A stretch of 64,000 bases of DNA from Tillus elongatus (GCA_964006375.1 OZ023262.1:54883366-54947365); one strand, 5' to 3'. Shown: positions 28,425 to 42,390, counted from the stretch's first letter. Numbers and translations are program-made. Notes: generated by a model from the letters alone, not told the origin.

Positions 28425-29027
28425 CGCAGCAAGTGCGTTATGGTAGTGAATTTTCATAGAAATGATCTGGCACAAAATATTTTATTATAACTTTTTTTTC
28501 TTGTAATATAGAAATCTAAATTTTGGTGTATAGTTTACTTTTTATATCGTAAACCTACCTACCAAATTTGGTTATCATAGATTTTTTATTTTTTAAGATA
28601 AATTTTTTTTCCAAATGAAAACTCAAATTTTTTTCAGAAAACCTCGTATGATTTTTCTGATTAACAAACTTGTCAAAGCCATTTACAAAACGAAGGTACA
28701 TGCCAAATTTTATCAAAATCGGCCCATTATTCTTTGAGATAAAATTTTTTTTCGAATGAAAACTGAAAATTTTCCCGGAAAACCTCGTCCGATTTTCCTG
28801 ACTAATAAACTTGTCAAAGCCATTTACAAAAGGCAGGTACATGCCAAATTTTATTAAAATCGGCTTATAACTTTTTGAGATAAGAATTTTTTTCGAATGA
28901 AAACTCAAAATTTTCCCGGAAAACCTCGTCCGATTTTCCTGACTAACGAACTTATCCAAGCCATTTACAAAAGAAAGGTACATGCCAAATTTTATCAAAA
29001 TCGGCCCCTATTTTTTGAGTTATCGGT

Positions 29028-29114
<87 letters not shown>

Positions 29115-29247
29115 CATATAAAAATTGAAACTGACCCCGGATATGGGTTATAGGGGTCCTAGTTCGCGGTCATTTGCAAAAAATTTTTCAAAATTCAAAA
29201 GTCGGGATCTCCCCATTAGTGAATTTTTTCGACGAAAATTCACTAAA
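28425..29247 (+). repeat. Full-length composite repeat with 141-bp triplication
   Basis: Head near 28427 (GGGACGCAGCAAGTGCGTTA), three 141-bp tandem units at 28597-29019, junction GAGTTATCGGTGTGATA, TA array 29031-29113, the end module 'gaaactgaccccggatatgg', and the hairpin 29216-29247 (arms TAGTGAATTTT/AAAATTCACTA). All expected parts are present in order. Confidence 0.8.
28597..29019 (+). repeat. 141-bp tandem unit, three copies
   Basis: Units start with GATAA... at 28597, 28738 and 28879. Each contains 'gaaaactcaaaattttcccgg', 'cctcgtccgattttcctgac' and 'catgccaaattttatcaaaa'. Because 141 is a multiple of three, the minus strand has a 147-codon open frame made of three repeats; this is an artefact, not a gene. 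Confidence 0.9.
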
Positions 29248-29635
29248 ATTATTGACTCTATATAATGCAGTGGATAAAATTTAATACATTAGATGAAAGA
29301 AAAAAAATGTCTGGACGCAGCAAGTGCGTTATAGTAGTGAATTTTCTAAAAACGTTTTTATAGCAAATATGTCTCTTTTCCTGAAAATATGCATCCAATT
29401 TAGTTACCAGCATAACCTATTATTAATATGTTCCAGATATAGAAGCAGAAACAAATACGGCTTATGTAGAAGAAATATCGTAATCAGTGTGTTTTATGAA
29501 GTCTTAAGTTCAACTTCGTGCGTTATTGTCCTTCATTTTACTTAAATATTTGCAGAAAGTAAAATTCAAAATAGGCCCTTTCTCTGACACTTTGGCAGTA
29601 GCTTCAGTTATAGAGTTTATTCTATATATTAAAAC

Positions 29636-30680
29636 TCTGGACGCAGCAAGTGCGTTATGGTAGTAAATTTTCATTAAAATGTTTTTATTGCAAATATGTG
29701 TGTTTTCTTTTTAAGAAAACAGGCATCAATTTTGGTTACCAGTATAACCTATATAGTAAAAACAATTTGCCATGTTTAATAAAAATAACTTTATTGTGTA
29801 AAAACGTACAATAATTTCCGAAAGTAAACTTAAAGTGTTCCGGAAAAAATTCGTTTCTTGGTCAACCTTATAGGTTAATAGCAAATTCAGCTATTCGAAT
29901 ATGATGCATTTGATCAAAATTCGCTACCATAACGCACTTGCTGCATCCAGAATTTCTTTTCTTACAAACATGAATTCTATTTCGATGGAAGATGCAAAAA
30001 TGCAATAACATAAGGCGTGTTTGATTAAAAAAAAAGAAAATTTGTATCACCAACGACTTATGGCCCAGCCTGTGATTGTAGAAATCTTGTATAATAACGG
30101 ATATATTGAGCTTTATTCATTTTTTACATAAATTCGACAAAAATTATATACCATTAAACGATAAACTCTATAGCTAAGACTACTGCCAAGCATCAGAGAA
30201 AGGATCTATTTGAAATGAATTTTCTGGAAACATTTTAGTAAAATGAAGGACAATGACGGTTGAAACTAAGACTTCACGGCTTGTAAAACATTCTTCTTGA
30301 GACATTTGATTTCCATAGCCCGTATTAGATTCAAATTATTTGCCTAAATGTTGCCGATTTTTACGTTTTAAATCACAACTTTGACGTTTTGAGGAAAACC
30401 CCAATTTTTTTTTAAATGCATATAACTTTTTTGTCTTTTTACCTATATAGCCAAATTTTGGTAGATGACTCCAATAAACATATAAATGCGTACCAAATTT
30501 GGTTGCCCTTACTTTGTTAATTCCAGAGATATAAATTTTTTTCGAAAGGAAACACAAAATTTTCCGGGAAAAATTGGGAAGATTTACCTGGCTTACGAAC
30601 TTATCCAAGCTATTTGCAAAAGAAATTTATTCACCAAATTTAATCAAAATTGGCCCATTATTTTTTGAGTTATCGGTGTG

Positions 30681-30762
<82 letters not shown>

Positions 30763-30891
30763 TGAAACTGACCTCGGATATGTATTCTGGGGGGCCTAAT
30801 TAGCGCTAATTTGAAGAAATTTTTTCAAAATTCAAAAGTCGGGATCTCCTCATTAGTGAATTTTTTTTAAGAAAATTCACTAATAATTGAT
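29636..30891 (+). repeat. Full-length composite repeat, about 1.25 kb (best example)
   Basis: All parts occur in order. The head lies near 29638 (GGACGCAGCAAGTGCGTTAT). The inner inverted tail ends near 29950 (GCACTTGCTGCATCC). The middle module follows ('caccaacgacttatggccc' to 'gggaaaaattgggaagattt'). Then come the junction GAGTTATCGGTGTGATA, a TA array at 30685-30757, the end module 'gaaactgacctcggatatg' and the hairpin at 30857-30891. The motif TAGTGAATTTT is in both the head and the hairpin. Confidence 0.8.
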
Positions 30892-30984
30892 TTAATTACT
30901 TGTGACACTATAAGAATGAATTGTGCAGCACACTCTACAAAAGAAAATTAAAGCCACAGACAAACAGTGTACTTAACTTTCAGC

Positions 30985-31300
30985 TTCAGGTTGAAGGGGT
31001 CCTCCTTGGCGATGGTGCTGAAGAAGGGTCCTTCCTGATGATGTTGTTATTGAGGGCTCATTCCTGGCGATGTGCCACTTAGGGGGCTCTTCATTTACGA
31101 TGGTGTTGAAGGTTCCTTCCTAACGGTGGTGTTGAAGGGGGCTCCTCACTTACAGTGTTCTTGGAAGGTCTTCTATTTGTGATGTTCAATTGGGGGCTCC
31201 TTACCAGCGGTGATGACGGCCGCCTCCCAACCAACGGTGATGTTTAAGGCCGCTTCCTAACTAACGGTGGGGTTGAAGACTGCTTCCCTACCAACGGTCG
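30985..31300. repeat. Degenerate minisatellite, about 11 units of 25-31 bp
   Basis: Units follow the pattern GTGTTGAAGGGGGCTCCTTC followed by CTAACGATG, with many substitutions. The tract is GC-rich against its surroundings. The last unit runs into 'ggtcgcagcaagtccgttat', the head of the next composite copy. Confidence 0.8.
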
Positions 31301-31950
31301 CAGCAAGTCCGTTATGGTAGTGAATTTTCATAAACATGTTTTTAATAGCATATGTGTGTGTTTTTTTTTTTTCAGAAAGAAGGCATCAAATTTGATTACC
31401 AGTATAACCTATATAGTAGAAACAATGTGCCAAGTTTCATCAAAATAACTTTTATGTTTGAAAACGTACAAAAGTTTCCGAAAGGAAACTTAAAATGTTC
31501 CCGAAAAAAACCGTTTCTTGATCTACCTTGTAGGTTAATAGCAAATTGAGCTTTTTAAATATGAAGCATTTAATCAAAATTTGCTACCGTAACGCACTTG
31601 CTGCGTCCCGAAATTCTTTTCTTACAAACATGCATTATATTTCGATAGAAAATGCAAAAATGCAATAACATAAGGCATGTTCGACTAAAAAAAAATTGTA
31701 TCACCAACGATTTATGGGCCACCCTGTGATTGTAGAAATAATGTTTTAAGATGTAGCCCAAGACACCCTACAATTAATGTATACCATTTTTTTCATATCT
31801 TGTATAATAACGGATATATTGAACTTTGTAGATTTTTTACGAAAATTCGACAAAAATTTTATACCATTAAACGATAAACTCTATAGATAAGACTACTGCC
31901 AAGCATCAGAGAAAGGGTCTATTTGAAATGAATTTTCTGGAAACATTTTA
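31296..31950 (+). repeat. Composite repeat, head, inner tail and middle module
   Basis: Head near 31296 (CGCAGCAAGTCCGTTATGG), 'accagtataacctatatagt', and inner tail ending near 31608 (GCACTTGCTGCGTCCCG). The middle module runs to 31950, where the next head starts. No TA array or hairpin is present. Confidence 0.7.
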
Positions 31951-31956
31951 GTAAAA

Positions 31957-33518
31957 GTCTGGACGCAGCAAGTGCGTTATGGTAGTGAATTTTCATAAAG
32001 ATATTTTTAATAGCAAATATGTTTTTTAAAGAAAGCAGGCATCAAATTTGGTTACCAGTATAACCTATATAGTAGAAACGATGTGCCATGTTTCATCAAA
32101 ATTACTTTATTCCGCAAGTAAACTTAAAGTGTTCGCGAAAAAACTGGTTTCTTGGTCAACCTTATAGGTTAGTAGCAAATTGAGCTATTCAAATTTGAAA
32201 CATTTCATGAAAATTCGCTACCATAACGCACTTGCTGCGTCCCGAATTTCCCGAACAAAGATGTATTATATTTCGATGGAAAATGCAAAAAGGTAATAAC
32301 ATAAGGCGTGTTCGATTTAAAAAAAAAAGAAAATTTGAATCACCAACGACTTATGGGTCACCCTGTAATTGTAGAAATATTTTTTAAGATGTAGCTCAAG
32401 ACACCCTATTATTAATGTATACAATTTTTTTTTCATATCTTGCATAATAACGGATATATTGAACTTTACAGTTTTTTTTACGAAAATTCGACAAAAATGA
32501 TATACCATTAACCGATAAACTCTATAGCCAACACTACTGATCAAATTGGTTATCAGTATAACCTATATAGTAAAAACAATGTGCCATGTTTAATCAAATA
32601 ACTTAATTGTTTAAAAATGTACAAAAATTTCCAAAAGTAAACTTAAAGTGTTCCCGAAAAAACTCGTTTCTTGGTCAACCTTATACGTTAGTAGCAAATT
32701 AAGCTATTCAAATTTGAAGCATTTAATCAAAACTCGCTACCATAATGCACTTGCTGCGTCCCGAATTTCTTTTCTTACAAACACGCATTATATTTCGATT
32801 GAAAATGCAATAACATAAGGCGTGTTCGACTAAAAAAAAAATTTGTATCACCAACGACTTATGGGCAATCCTGTGATTATAAAAATATTTTGTAAGATGT
32901 AGCTCAAGACACCCTTTAATTAATGTATCCAATTTTTTTTCAGATCTTGTATAATAACGGATATATTAGGTTTTATTGATTCTTTACCAAAATTCGACAA
33001 AAATTATATACCATTAAACGATAAACTCCATAGCTAAGACTACTGCCAAAGCATCAGAGAAAGGGTATATTTGAAATGAATTTTCTGGAAATCTTTTAGT
33101 AAAATGTACGACAATGACGGTTGAAGCTAAGACTTCAGGGTTTGCAAAACATTCTTCTTGAGACATTTTATTTCCATAGCCCGTATTAGATTCAAGTTAT
33201 TTGCCTAAATGTTGCCATTTTTAACGTTTTAAATCGCGACTTTGACGTTTTGAGGAAAACCCCAATTTATTTTACTTTAAATGCATCTAACCTTTTTGTC
33301 TTTTAATTTACAAAGCTAAATTTTGGCAGATAATTTACCTATAATGATAAAAACCTGCGTACCAAATTTGGTTGCCCTGACTTTGTTATCTCCGGAGATA
33401 AATTTTTTGTCGAAAGGAAACCAAAAAAAATCGAGGAAAACCTGGGCTGATTTTCCTGACTAATGAACCTATCTAAGCCACTTGCAAAATTGGTCCATTA
33501 TTTTTTGAGTTATTGGTA

Positions 33519-33606
<88 letters not shown>

Positions 33607-33648
33607 GGATCTCGTCATTAGTGATTTTTTTAAAGAAAATTCACTAAA
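31957..33648 (+). repeat. Two partial composite repeats ending in (TA)n and hairpin
   Basis: A head at 31958 and inner tail near 32247 belong to one copy that breaks off near 32530. A second copy starts inside the body at 32531 ('ggttatcagtataacctata') and has its inner tail near 32762. It continues through the middle module to a junction variant GAGTTATTGGTACGATA. A TA array (33521-33602) and hairpin (33617-33648) end it. One copy is inserted in, or recombined with, the other. Confidence 0.65.
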
Positions 33649-33714
33649 AGGGTGACCCACCCCTTTTTGAGTTTATATCTACTTCAAATTTTTGTCAAAT
33701 AACGATGTTGATAA

Positions 33715-33914
33715 AAGAAAACCAACTACCAAATTTGATTGTTCTATTTAGGGCACTGCAGCGATACAGCTGTTGCTTAATTATTGAAGAATCTTCCGAG
33801 GTCAATATCTCCCCAGCCATGGGCGTCAGAGAGACATTTTATAAAGAAAAAATCGCAATGTTTTGAAGCCCTCTACATGCACACATTCTGTGTCCATTGC
33901 GTAGCGAATCACCA

Positions 33915-33918
<4 letters not shown>
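33715..33918 (-). repeat. Solo Tc1/mariner-like terminal repeat, partner of 24502
   Basis: Reverse reads TGGTGATTCGCTACGCAATG from the TA array edge, then 'gacacagaatgtgtgc' and 'cagctgtatcgctgcagtgc', matching 24502-24660. Confidence 0.6.

Positions 33919-34010
<92 letters not shown>
33919..34010. repeat. (TA)n microsatellite
   Basis: Pure TA array between a solo terminal repeat on the left and a composite end module on the right, which ends with 'aaattcactaa' at about 34140. Confidence 0.97.
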
Positions 34011-34013
<3 letters not shown>

Positions 34014-35329
34014 ATACAAAATCTAAATGAACCTTGCGTTTGGGTTCTAGAGGTCCTAGTTCGCACTGATTTGAAGAAATATTCCAAAAGTCTTACCAAC
34101 CATACATCTCTTTTGGAAATTTTCTTAATGTAAATTCACTAATAAAGGTAATCGGTTATCCGATTTATACCATTTTTTTGTTAAATTTTTACTCTACAGA
34201 ATACCCGACAAATTTGGAGAGTACCATATGCAGGATGCACGCTAAAGATAAATTAGACGGTATCTGCTTTATCTAGGTAACGGCAGACCAGAGATTACAC
34301 TGTCTGTGGAAGCATTTAAGTTTTATTAGAGCACCAGGCAAGACGCTCTTTAATTTTAGTTGTTAATTTGAAATAAAACTCGTAAAGAAACTGCAAGGAG
34401 AGGAGTCGATGAAATAATACTCTTATTTAGAACAATAACAATATGATTTTTGATTCGATCCTTCTTAAATGCTTATTATTGTATTTTACACAAATAGTCA
34501 CTGAAATAATAAAAGTCTGTGTTAACGCCCCAGACGCCAGCCGACGGCAGAGTTAACCAAGAGAAGAAGGGGTACCTCAGGTAGAAGGGACCTCTAGTAT
34601 GAGAGTCGGCAGAGTTTTCTTTTTAGTGATGGGAAAAACAGTTATTTTCTGTTAACAGTTGAAGCCGTTAACGTTATTTAATAATAACAGCTGAAAATAA
34701 CGGCTTCAGTTATTTTAAACTGGATAGTCGATCGATATTATCCTACATTCCCAAAGCTGTGAGCGAGAGTGAGCACACTAGTATAAATGCATTGTATTTT
34801 TACCCCGTTATTTCACGTAGTGTATAAATCTCAAATTTTGTCGATATGAAAAGGAAACAAAAGGTTAAGAAATTATAATAAGCGTGTCGTAAATCTTTTG
34901 CCACTCTAAAGTGAAACTTTTAGAAATCAGAAAGGAGTCTTCTATAAGAATTTACTTAGATGTTTTAGGAATTATAAACTAGTCATTTCTCACAAATTTA
35001 TTTTATCAGGGTCTTTACGTAAATGTCAATGCCACAGCAAGAATCAATAAATATCATTATTTATCACGCCTTGGGACGTTAGACGTTAGAACTTTTATTG
35101 CTACACAGGGAGTGATTCTAAAAACTCCATAACATAACGCAGCTAATAAAATTTCGGTAAAGAAACAGTATAAAAAATTGAGTTTGAGTTTAAAAAAAAA
35201 TTGGAAGATATATAGTATTAATTGTTTATTTATTATTTTAATATTCGTTGTTTTAAAATTAGTTTCAAGAATTTCAAAGGGCTGTAACTTGGAGGAGAAG
35301 GGGTTTTAAGAAAAACTTAATAAAAAGAC

Positions 35330-35390
35330 ACCCCTTATTTTTCGCCAAAGAATCACCCTGCAAAATTTTTCGTATCAATTTGGAAGCACC

Positions 35391-35470
<80 letters not shown>
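35330..35470 (-). repeat. Mariner-like end next to (TA)n
   Basis: The reverse of 35393 leftwards reads CAGGGTGCTTCCAAATTGAT, then a second CAGGGTGATTC. A TA array occupies 35394-35470. The other end of this insertion was not found. Confidence 0.55.
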
Positions 35471-35473
<3 letters not shown>

Positions 35474-35728
35474 TTTAATTTTTTATATTGAAATGTAGGT
35501 ATATAGATATTAAAAAATGTTGTATCATTATATTTTTTTAATCAATTTGATAACTATTATCAGTAAGTGAGTGGCGAACGTGTCGCCACCTAGTTCGGAA
35601 CCAAGTACTATGTTGTCACGCCCTCTCCAAATAATACAGAGTATTAAAAATAGAGACGGTATACAACTAACTAACAATTTAAAAAATTGTTAGCCCTGGC
35701 CCATTTCTACCCCAATATAGGAACAAAG

Positions 35729-36004
35729 TATGTAAGACTAGATGCATTCTCGCAACAATTAGAACCGTAGACCGGTTTCGCTCTCATTAGAGCTCCTCAG
35801 TACGGCATACTAATTGCAGCAAAAATGCACCAAAAATAACACGGCTATCGTTACTTCACTTAGTGTTTTAAGACTGGCTATACGATAGCCGTGTTATTTT
35901 TGGTGCATTTTTGCTGCAATTAGTATGCCGTACTGAGGAGCTCTAATGAGAGCGAAACCGGTCTACGGTTCTAATTGTTGCGAGAATGCATCTAGTCTTA
36001 CATA
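35729..36004. repeat. Perfect 123-bp inverted repeat (palindrome), 30-nt spacer
   Basis: Arms 35729-35851 and 35882-36004 are exact reverse complements by base-by-base reading. Each arm carries CTGAGGAGCTCTAATGAGAG followed by CGAAACCGGTC, a hammerhead-like core. Absence of any mismatch means recent origin or ongoing gene conversion. The RNA would fold into a long double-stranded hairpin. Confidence 0.95.
35933..35971 (+). ncRNA. Hammerhead-like motif in the palindrome
   Basis: Core CTGAGGA (fits CUGANGA), stem II GCTC/GAGC with loop TAATGA, box GAAA, stem III CCG/CGG, then TTC. Stem I is not contiguous: CAATTAG upstream can pair with CTAATTG downstream, leaving about 9 unpaired bases. The mirror arm carries the same motif on the minus strand. 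Similar motifs sit near Penelope-type sequence at 44157 and 56962. Activity is unproven. Confidence 0.45.
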
Positions 36005-36892
36005 ACTATTATCAGACAAACGAAAATGACGTGTTAACTGTTTTCTTAGGTAATGTATATAAATTTAAATAAATAAGTACTTTAATTTCACGTAAAATAA
36101 CCCTATTTTGCGTTGTCTATAGTGAAAGTAATAACACGTTTTTACAGAAATTCATCTTTTTACCCAACATTTTTGATTATTAAATATTTGGCTTTACATA
36201 CTAGTGGGAAACTCAACTGTTTCAAAAATAACAGCTTCTCAGTTTAACAGAATAACTCTGTGTAGTAGTGTCGATATGCCGTATCCCCATCAACAACCGG
36301 TTAAAGTTAAAATTAAAATTAAACCGACCGTTTTATTGTACCGAAGATCGTACGTCCCTAAAGATGTGAGCGAGAGCGAGCATTCCCAATCTCAAGGCTA
36401 TTCATCCCGTTAAATGGTTAAATAGCAATTGCCGATGCCGATGAAAACCGATGTTTATTCATCGAACCTAGTTGCAGTGGAAGTGGAACTGAAACAGACA
36501 CGACTCCGAATTCTAGCTTAGTGTAAAAAGCGTTATTTTTTAAGCCGTTAGTTTTATAAGTCGTTAACTGGTGGTTACCGTTACGTCTCGTTAGCCGTTA
36601 AAAAATAGCTGACAGTTAAATAACGACCCATCACTAATTTTTTTCTAGTACACATTCAACGATCAGAATCAAAAAGAGCAACACGCCTAGGTGTAGAACA
36701 GGTTATATCATAGTATTAAGTGCATCATTTGTAAATTATTAGTTCAATATATTATATCAAACAACAAGAAATACAGTCCACTAATTTCAACGAACCAGCA
36801 AGATATTTAAGCGGACATCATTGGTCCGCAACATTTGGTCAATTCGAGCCAGATTATTCAACATAACATTTGATCAATCGAGCCACATCAGT

Positions 36893-37950
<1,058 letters not shown>

Positions 37951-38147
37951 GTTATTATTATTATTATTCATCATTGTTCACACTTCCTTTAAAGAAGTGT
38001 ACATAAAGCATTGACACATCGGTCCAGGACAAGATGGCCAGCTTCAATGTATGTATTAAAAATACTGATGCGTGTCTCCCATTACCCTCCGGAAGAGAGA
38101 CTGCAAGCATCCAGTACAACCGATTTTTGAATGGGTAGGTATAATTT

Positions 38148-39031
38148 TCATTCTAGGCCCAGTTGTTCAAGGCTCTTCTTCAGGCTTTTTGGTATTTCGG
38201 CTGTGGCGCCGACAACAATGGGGACCACCACAAGCGTATCCATATGCCACATCTGGAGAATCTCATCACACAGTGGTAAATATTTATTAATTTTCTCCGT
38301 GTATGTTTTTTGGATGTTACCAGGGAGTGGTATCGCAAAATCCACCAAAAACGTCTTTTTGTCTTTTTTGAACGTCAGAACGAGATCAGGGTTGTTGGTT
38401 GAGATTGGTCGATCTGTTTGTATTTTTCTGTTCCAATAAAGACGGATTTCTTCATCTTCACAGATGTTTGGCGGATCATAATGGTAATATGGAACAGTAT
38501 TTGTAAGGCCCATGTATTTCTCCTGCAGCTTTAGGTGTATGATCCTCCCAACTCTGTTGTGTCGATCTATGTAGGGCCCCGGAGCCAGCACTGAGCAGCC
38601 CGCATGGATGTGGTCCACGCTCTCCTCCATCTTGTCACACATGCGACATTTGATGTTTTCTAACCTTTCTCCCAGAACTCGTCTTCTATATGCCCTTGTT
38701 GGAATTACCTGGTCTTGTATAGCCGATATGAAGCCTTCGGTTTCAACATTAAGGTTACCCCAGCGTAGATAAGACGCAGACGCTTGTGTGTGCATGGTCT
38801 CTCCCTCCATCACAGCCAAGTGTTCCCATGGAGTGGCTTGCTTCTCCACTGTTGCAGCTGTTGTTCGGGGGTCGTGGACTCGGCGAGAGGGCAATAGGTC
38901 TTATCGGCTAGTCTTAATGGCGTGGCTCTCCTATCAGCTTTGGCAACAGCTAGATATAGATCGCTGGTTTCTGCCTTTTCATAGAAATAATTTCTTAGGT
39001 TCTCCAGTTGCTTATGGTGTCTAACACTCAC
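38148..39031 (-). pseudogene. R4/Dong-like C-terminus with restriction-like endonuclease
   Basis: The segment 39031-38810 (VAKADRRATPLRLADKTYCPL...) is followed after a frameshift by 38894-38148. That part holds a zinc knuckle (CRMCDKMEESVDHIHAGC) and a PD-(D/E)XK-type endonuclease (RPISTNNPDLVLTFKKDKKT then FLVDFAIP). The enzyme would nick the target site to prime reverse transcription. The 248-residue endonuclease part is intact, ending LEQLGLE. It is the best preserved piece of the family here. Confidence 0.8.
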
Positions 39032-39283
39032 ATCCGGAATTCCCCTGCCTCCGAACTTTCGCGGGAAATGGAATCTTTCAGTAGAGGATCTTGGATGATG
39101 AGCCCTGTGGTTTCTACATTCCTTTCTTGTTTTTATGTTCAGCTCATTTAGTTCGGTGTTTGTCTATTTTATGATACCAAAGCTGTAGGTTATGGCAGAT
39201 GTTGCATAGGTGTTGACTGCTTTTGTCATATTTCTCGCTGACAGTTTAGTACGGAGAATGGAGCGAATTCTTTTAATGTAGAC

Positions 39284-40225
<942 letters not shown>

Positions 40226-40299
40226 TTGATGAAAAAGAAAGTTCTGGAAACAAACAAACTAACCAGAACATTATCAAAACCTTGTTCTCGAATCTACTA

Positions 40300-41100
40300 A
40301 GCTTGGAAAGGCAAATGTATTTAAAACGAAAACGATATTATCCGTTTATATATTTACGATAAGCCGAAAAACTTGACCGACTTGGCATAACCGTTACTAT
40401 ACTCAAGAAATTTTTATCAGAATGGGGTAACTGACAAAGGTATTTCCTTTATTAGCTTGCTATCAAAATACTTCTCTGCGAGGTAGATAATCCGAGCGGC
40501 ATTTATAAAAGCAAAACTCGGCTCATTTGAGACTGTTCCCTTAAGTGTAAATTTGATATTTAGAGTTAATACAGCCCGTCGCCTTGTGAAGTTCTTGCAT
40601 ACGTAAGTTGTCTAATGAATTTTCATCCGCTTCATGTTCAGGTAACTTAAAAGGAGCCCCTAATGAAATTAGCCAGAAGTTACTTCATAGATTTTCATAT
40701 TTGTAACACCAAATTTTAACGCAACGAAGTTGAAAGGCGCGTAGCTGTTTTAAAAGTTTTGACGCAGCAATTGCGTTACGATAGCAAATTTGTGTAATGA
40801 CTTTTATGTATCTAAAGAATTTCAGATGGAACAAAAACATTGAAAAGGATAATAGAAAAGGTTTAGACACAGCAAGTTCGTTTTGGTGGCGGATTTTCCG
40901 AAAAATATTTAGAAGCACGGAAAATAAAAAATAATTTGTTACAAATGTCTTTGAGAAAAGACATTTAAAGACTTTTTTTTTCATTAAAATCGGTGGATTG
41001 GCGAAAATTAAAATAACATATATATCTAAATTTTTGTGTATCGTTTACTTTTTATATCATTAACCTACCTACCAAATTTGGTTAGCATAGGTTTTTTTTT
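40300..41100. repeat. Diverged composite heads in AT-rich sequence
   Basis: Degenerate heads at about 40757 (GACGCAGCAATTGCGTTACG) and 40868 (GACACAGCAAGTTCGTTTTG). The rest has no recognisable feature. Confidence 0.4.
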
Positions 41101-41177
41101 TGAGACCTAATTTTATTCGAAAGAAACTCCAAGTTTTCGCGGAATAACTGGTCCATTTTTCCTGGATAACGAACCAA

Positions 41178-41179
<2 letters not shown>

Positions 41180-41267
<88 letters not shown>
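41180..41267. repeat. (TA)n microsatellite
   Basis: Pure TA array between a composite body ('cctggataacgaaccaatct') and 'cagtgtgtcagtttgtccct', which may be a transposon end. Confidence 0.97.
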
Positions 41268-41270
<3 letters not shown>

Positions 41271-41449
41271 TGTGTCAGTTTGTCCCTGGATCGACGCATA
41301 AATAGGTGAAACAGTCTGTAATTTTTTAAGTTGAAACTTCATTTTCTGGGAATAAGCTCAGCTTGAATAAAAAAATAATTTGTGTCATAAGTTTAGTTTC
41401 CAAAGATGTAAGAAAGTATGTCAAAAATTTACAAAAAACTAATTTTAGC

Positions 41450-41640
41450 CATTTTTCATTAAGAAAAATTCGCTAGTAGCGAGGTCACGATGAAAAACTT
41501 TTGAAAATTTTCTCAGATAAGCGCAAATTTATCCGAGCGATAACTCAAAAAATACTAAACTGATTTCAATCAAACTTGGCAAAAATCTTTTTTGGGCGAA
41601 AACCGAGGTCGAGTCGTTAATCAACCTTTATGCTCAAGTT
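41450..41640 (-). repeat. Composite-repeat end without a TA array
   Basis: Reverse-oriented hairpin remnant ('aagaaaaattcgctagtagcgaggtcac') and the junction TCCGAGCGATAACTCAAAAAA (41530-41550) are joined by 'cagataagcgcaaattta' with no TA expansion. This is a natural empty-array copy of the family. Confidence 0.55.
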
Positions 41641-42390
41641 TTTCCAGTGGAAAATCGGGAAAAACTTTTTGAAAACGCTATATTTTTGTAAGTATCAGAG
41701 TAACTGGAATGATACTTTACATGTGGCTAAAAATAGTGCAAATAAACCTATATTGTAAATTTTAATTTGGTACACAATATTTAGAGTGTTTTCCAAATTA
41801 AAAATAAAATTCCAAAGACATGCGTTGAAACGACATAGTGGTTAAAGTCCAATGCCTGACAGACAGAGTAGTTAACTGCCACGCGTAGATTAATTCATAC
41901 AACAGGTATAAACCATACATCAACGATAACCAAACTAAATATATACCAGGCAGAAAACATACTACCCGAACCAGCAATCGTGAAATGGCGGCCGCAATTC
42001 TGGAAAATGACAGACGACATGAAATTAAAAATTTGCCAATTGATTGTTATTTAACTGGGGGATACCATCAATTATTAAAATACACTATATTTGTAGCTTT
42101 ATTAACGGCCCCAAACACAGTTTTAGCGCACCATAGATATATTATGCTGTCGCATAATATAGCAGAAATTTAAACAAATTCAAGTCAAGTCTCTATAAAA
42201 ATGATTCTAAAATAGTTTATTTTATCTTTAAACTTTAACATAAGACGTCATATAAGACCGAGACAGTCGTGGGATGTGTTTCAGTGGTAATTCTACTAAT
42301 TCTGTAATTAATTATTTCTGTATACTTTAAATATAATATCCCGGGCATGAAGCCGATCTAAAGTATTACGCAAATAAAACGTTAGTTGGC

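Larger units (their letters stand above)
34624..36636. mobile_element. hAT-like non-autonomous element, about 2.0 kb
   Basis: Termini TAGTGATGGG (34624) and its reverse CCCATCACTA (36636) match the short TAG.GATGGG ends typical of insect hAT elements. Subterminal regions hold repeated GTTA/AACGG motifs. Flanks are T-rich on both sides and an 8-bp duplication cannot be called cleanly. No transposase is visible. It contains a TA array, a mariner-like end and a perfect palindrome. Confidence 0.5.

Noticed and set aside
28555..28998. 147-codon minus-strand ORF
   Set aside because: Produced by three 141-bp tandem units of a non-coding repeat; no domain.
34616..36645. Exact 8-bp target duplication for the hAT-like element
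   Set aside because: Flanks are only T-rich on both sides (tttctttt and attttttt); a real duplication cannot be distinguished.
41985..42173. 62-codon ORF beginning MAAAILEND
   Set aside because: No recognisable domain, splice structure or repeat relation; chance ORF cannot be excluded.
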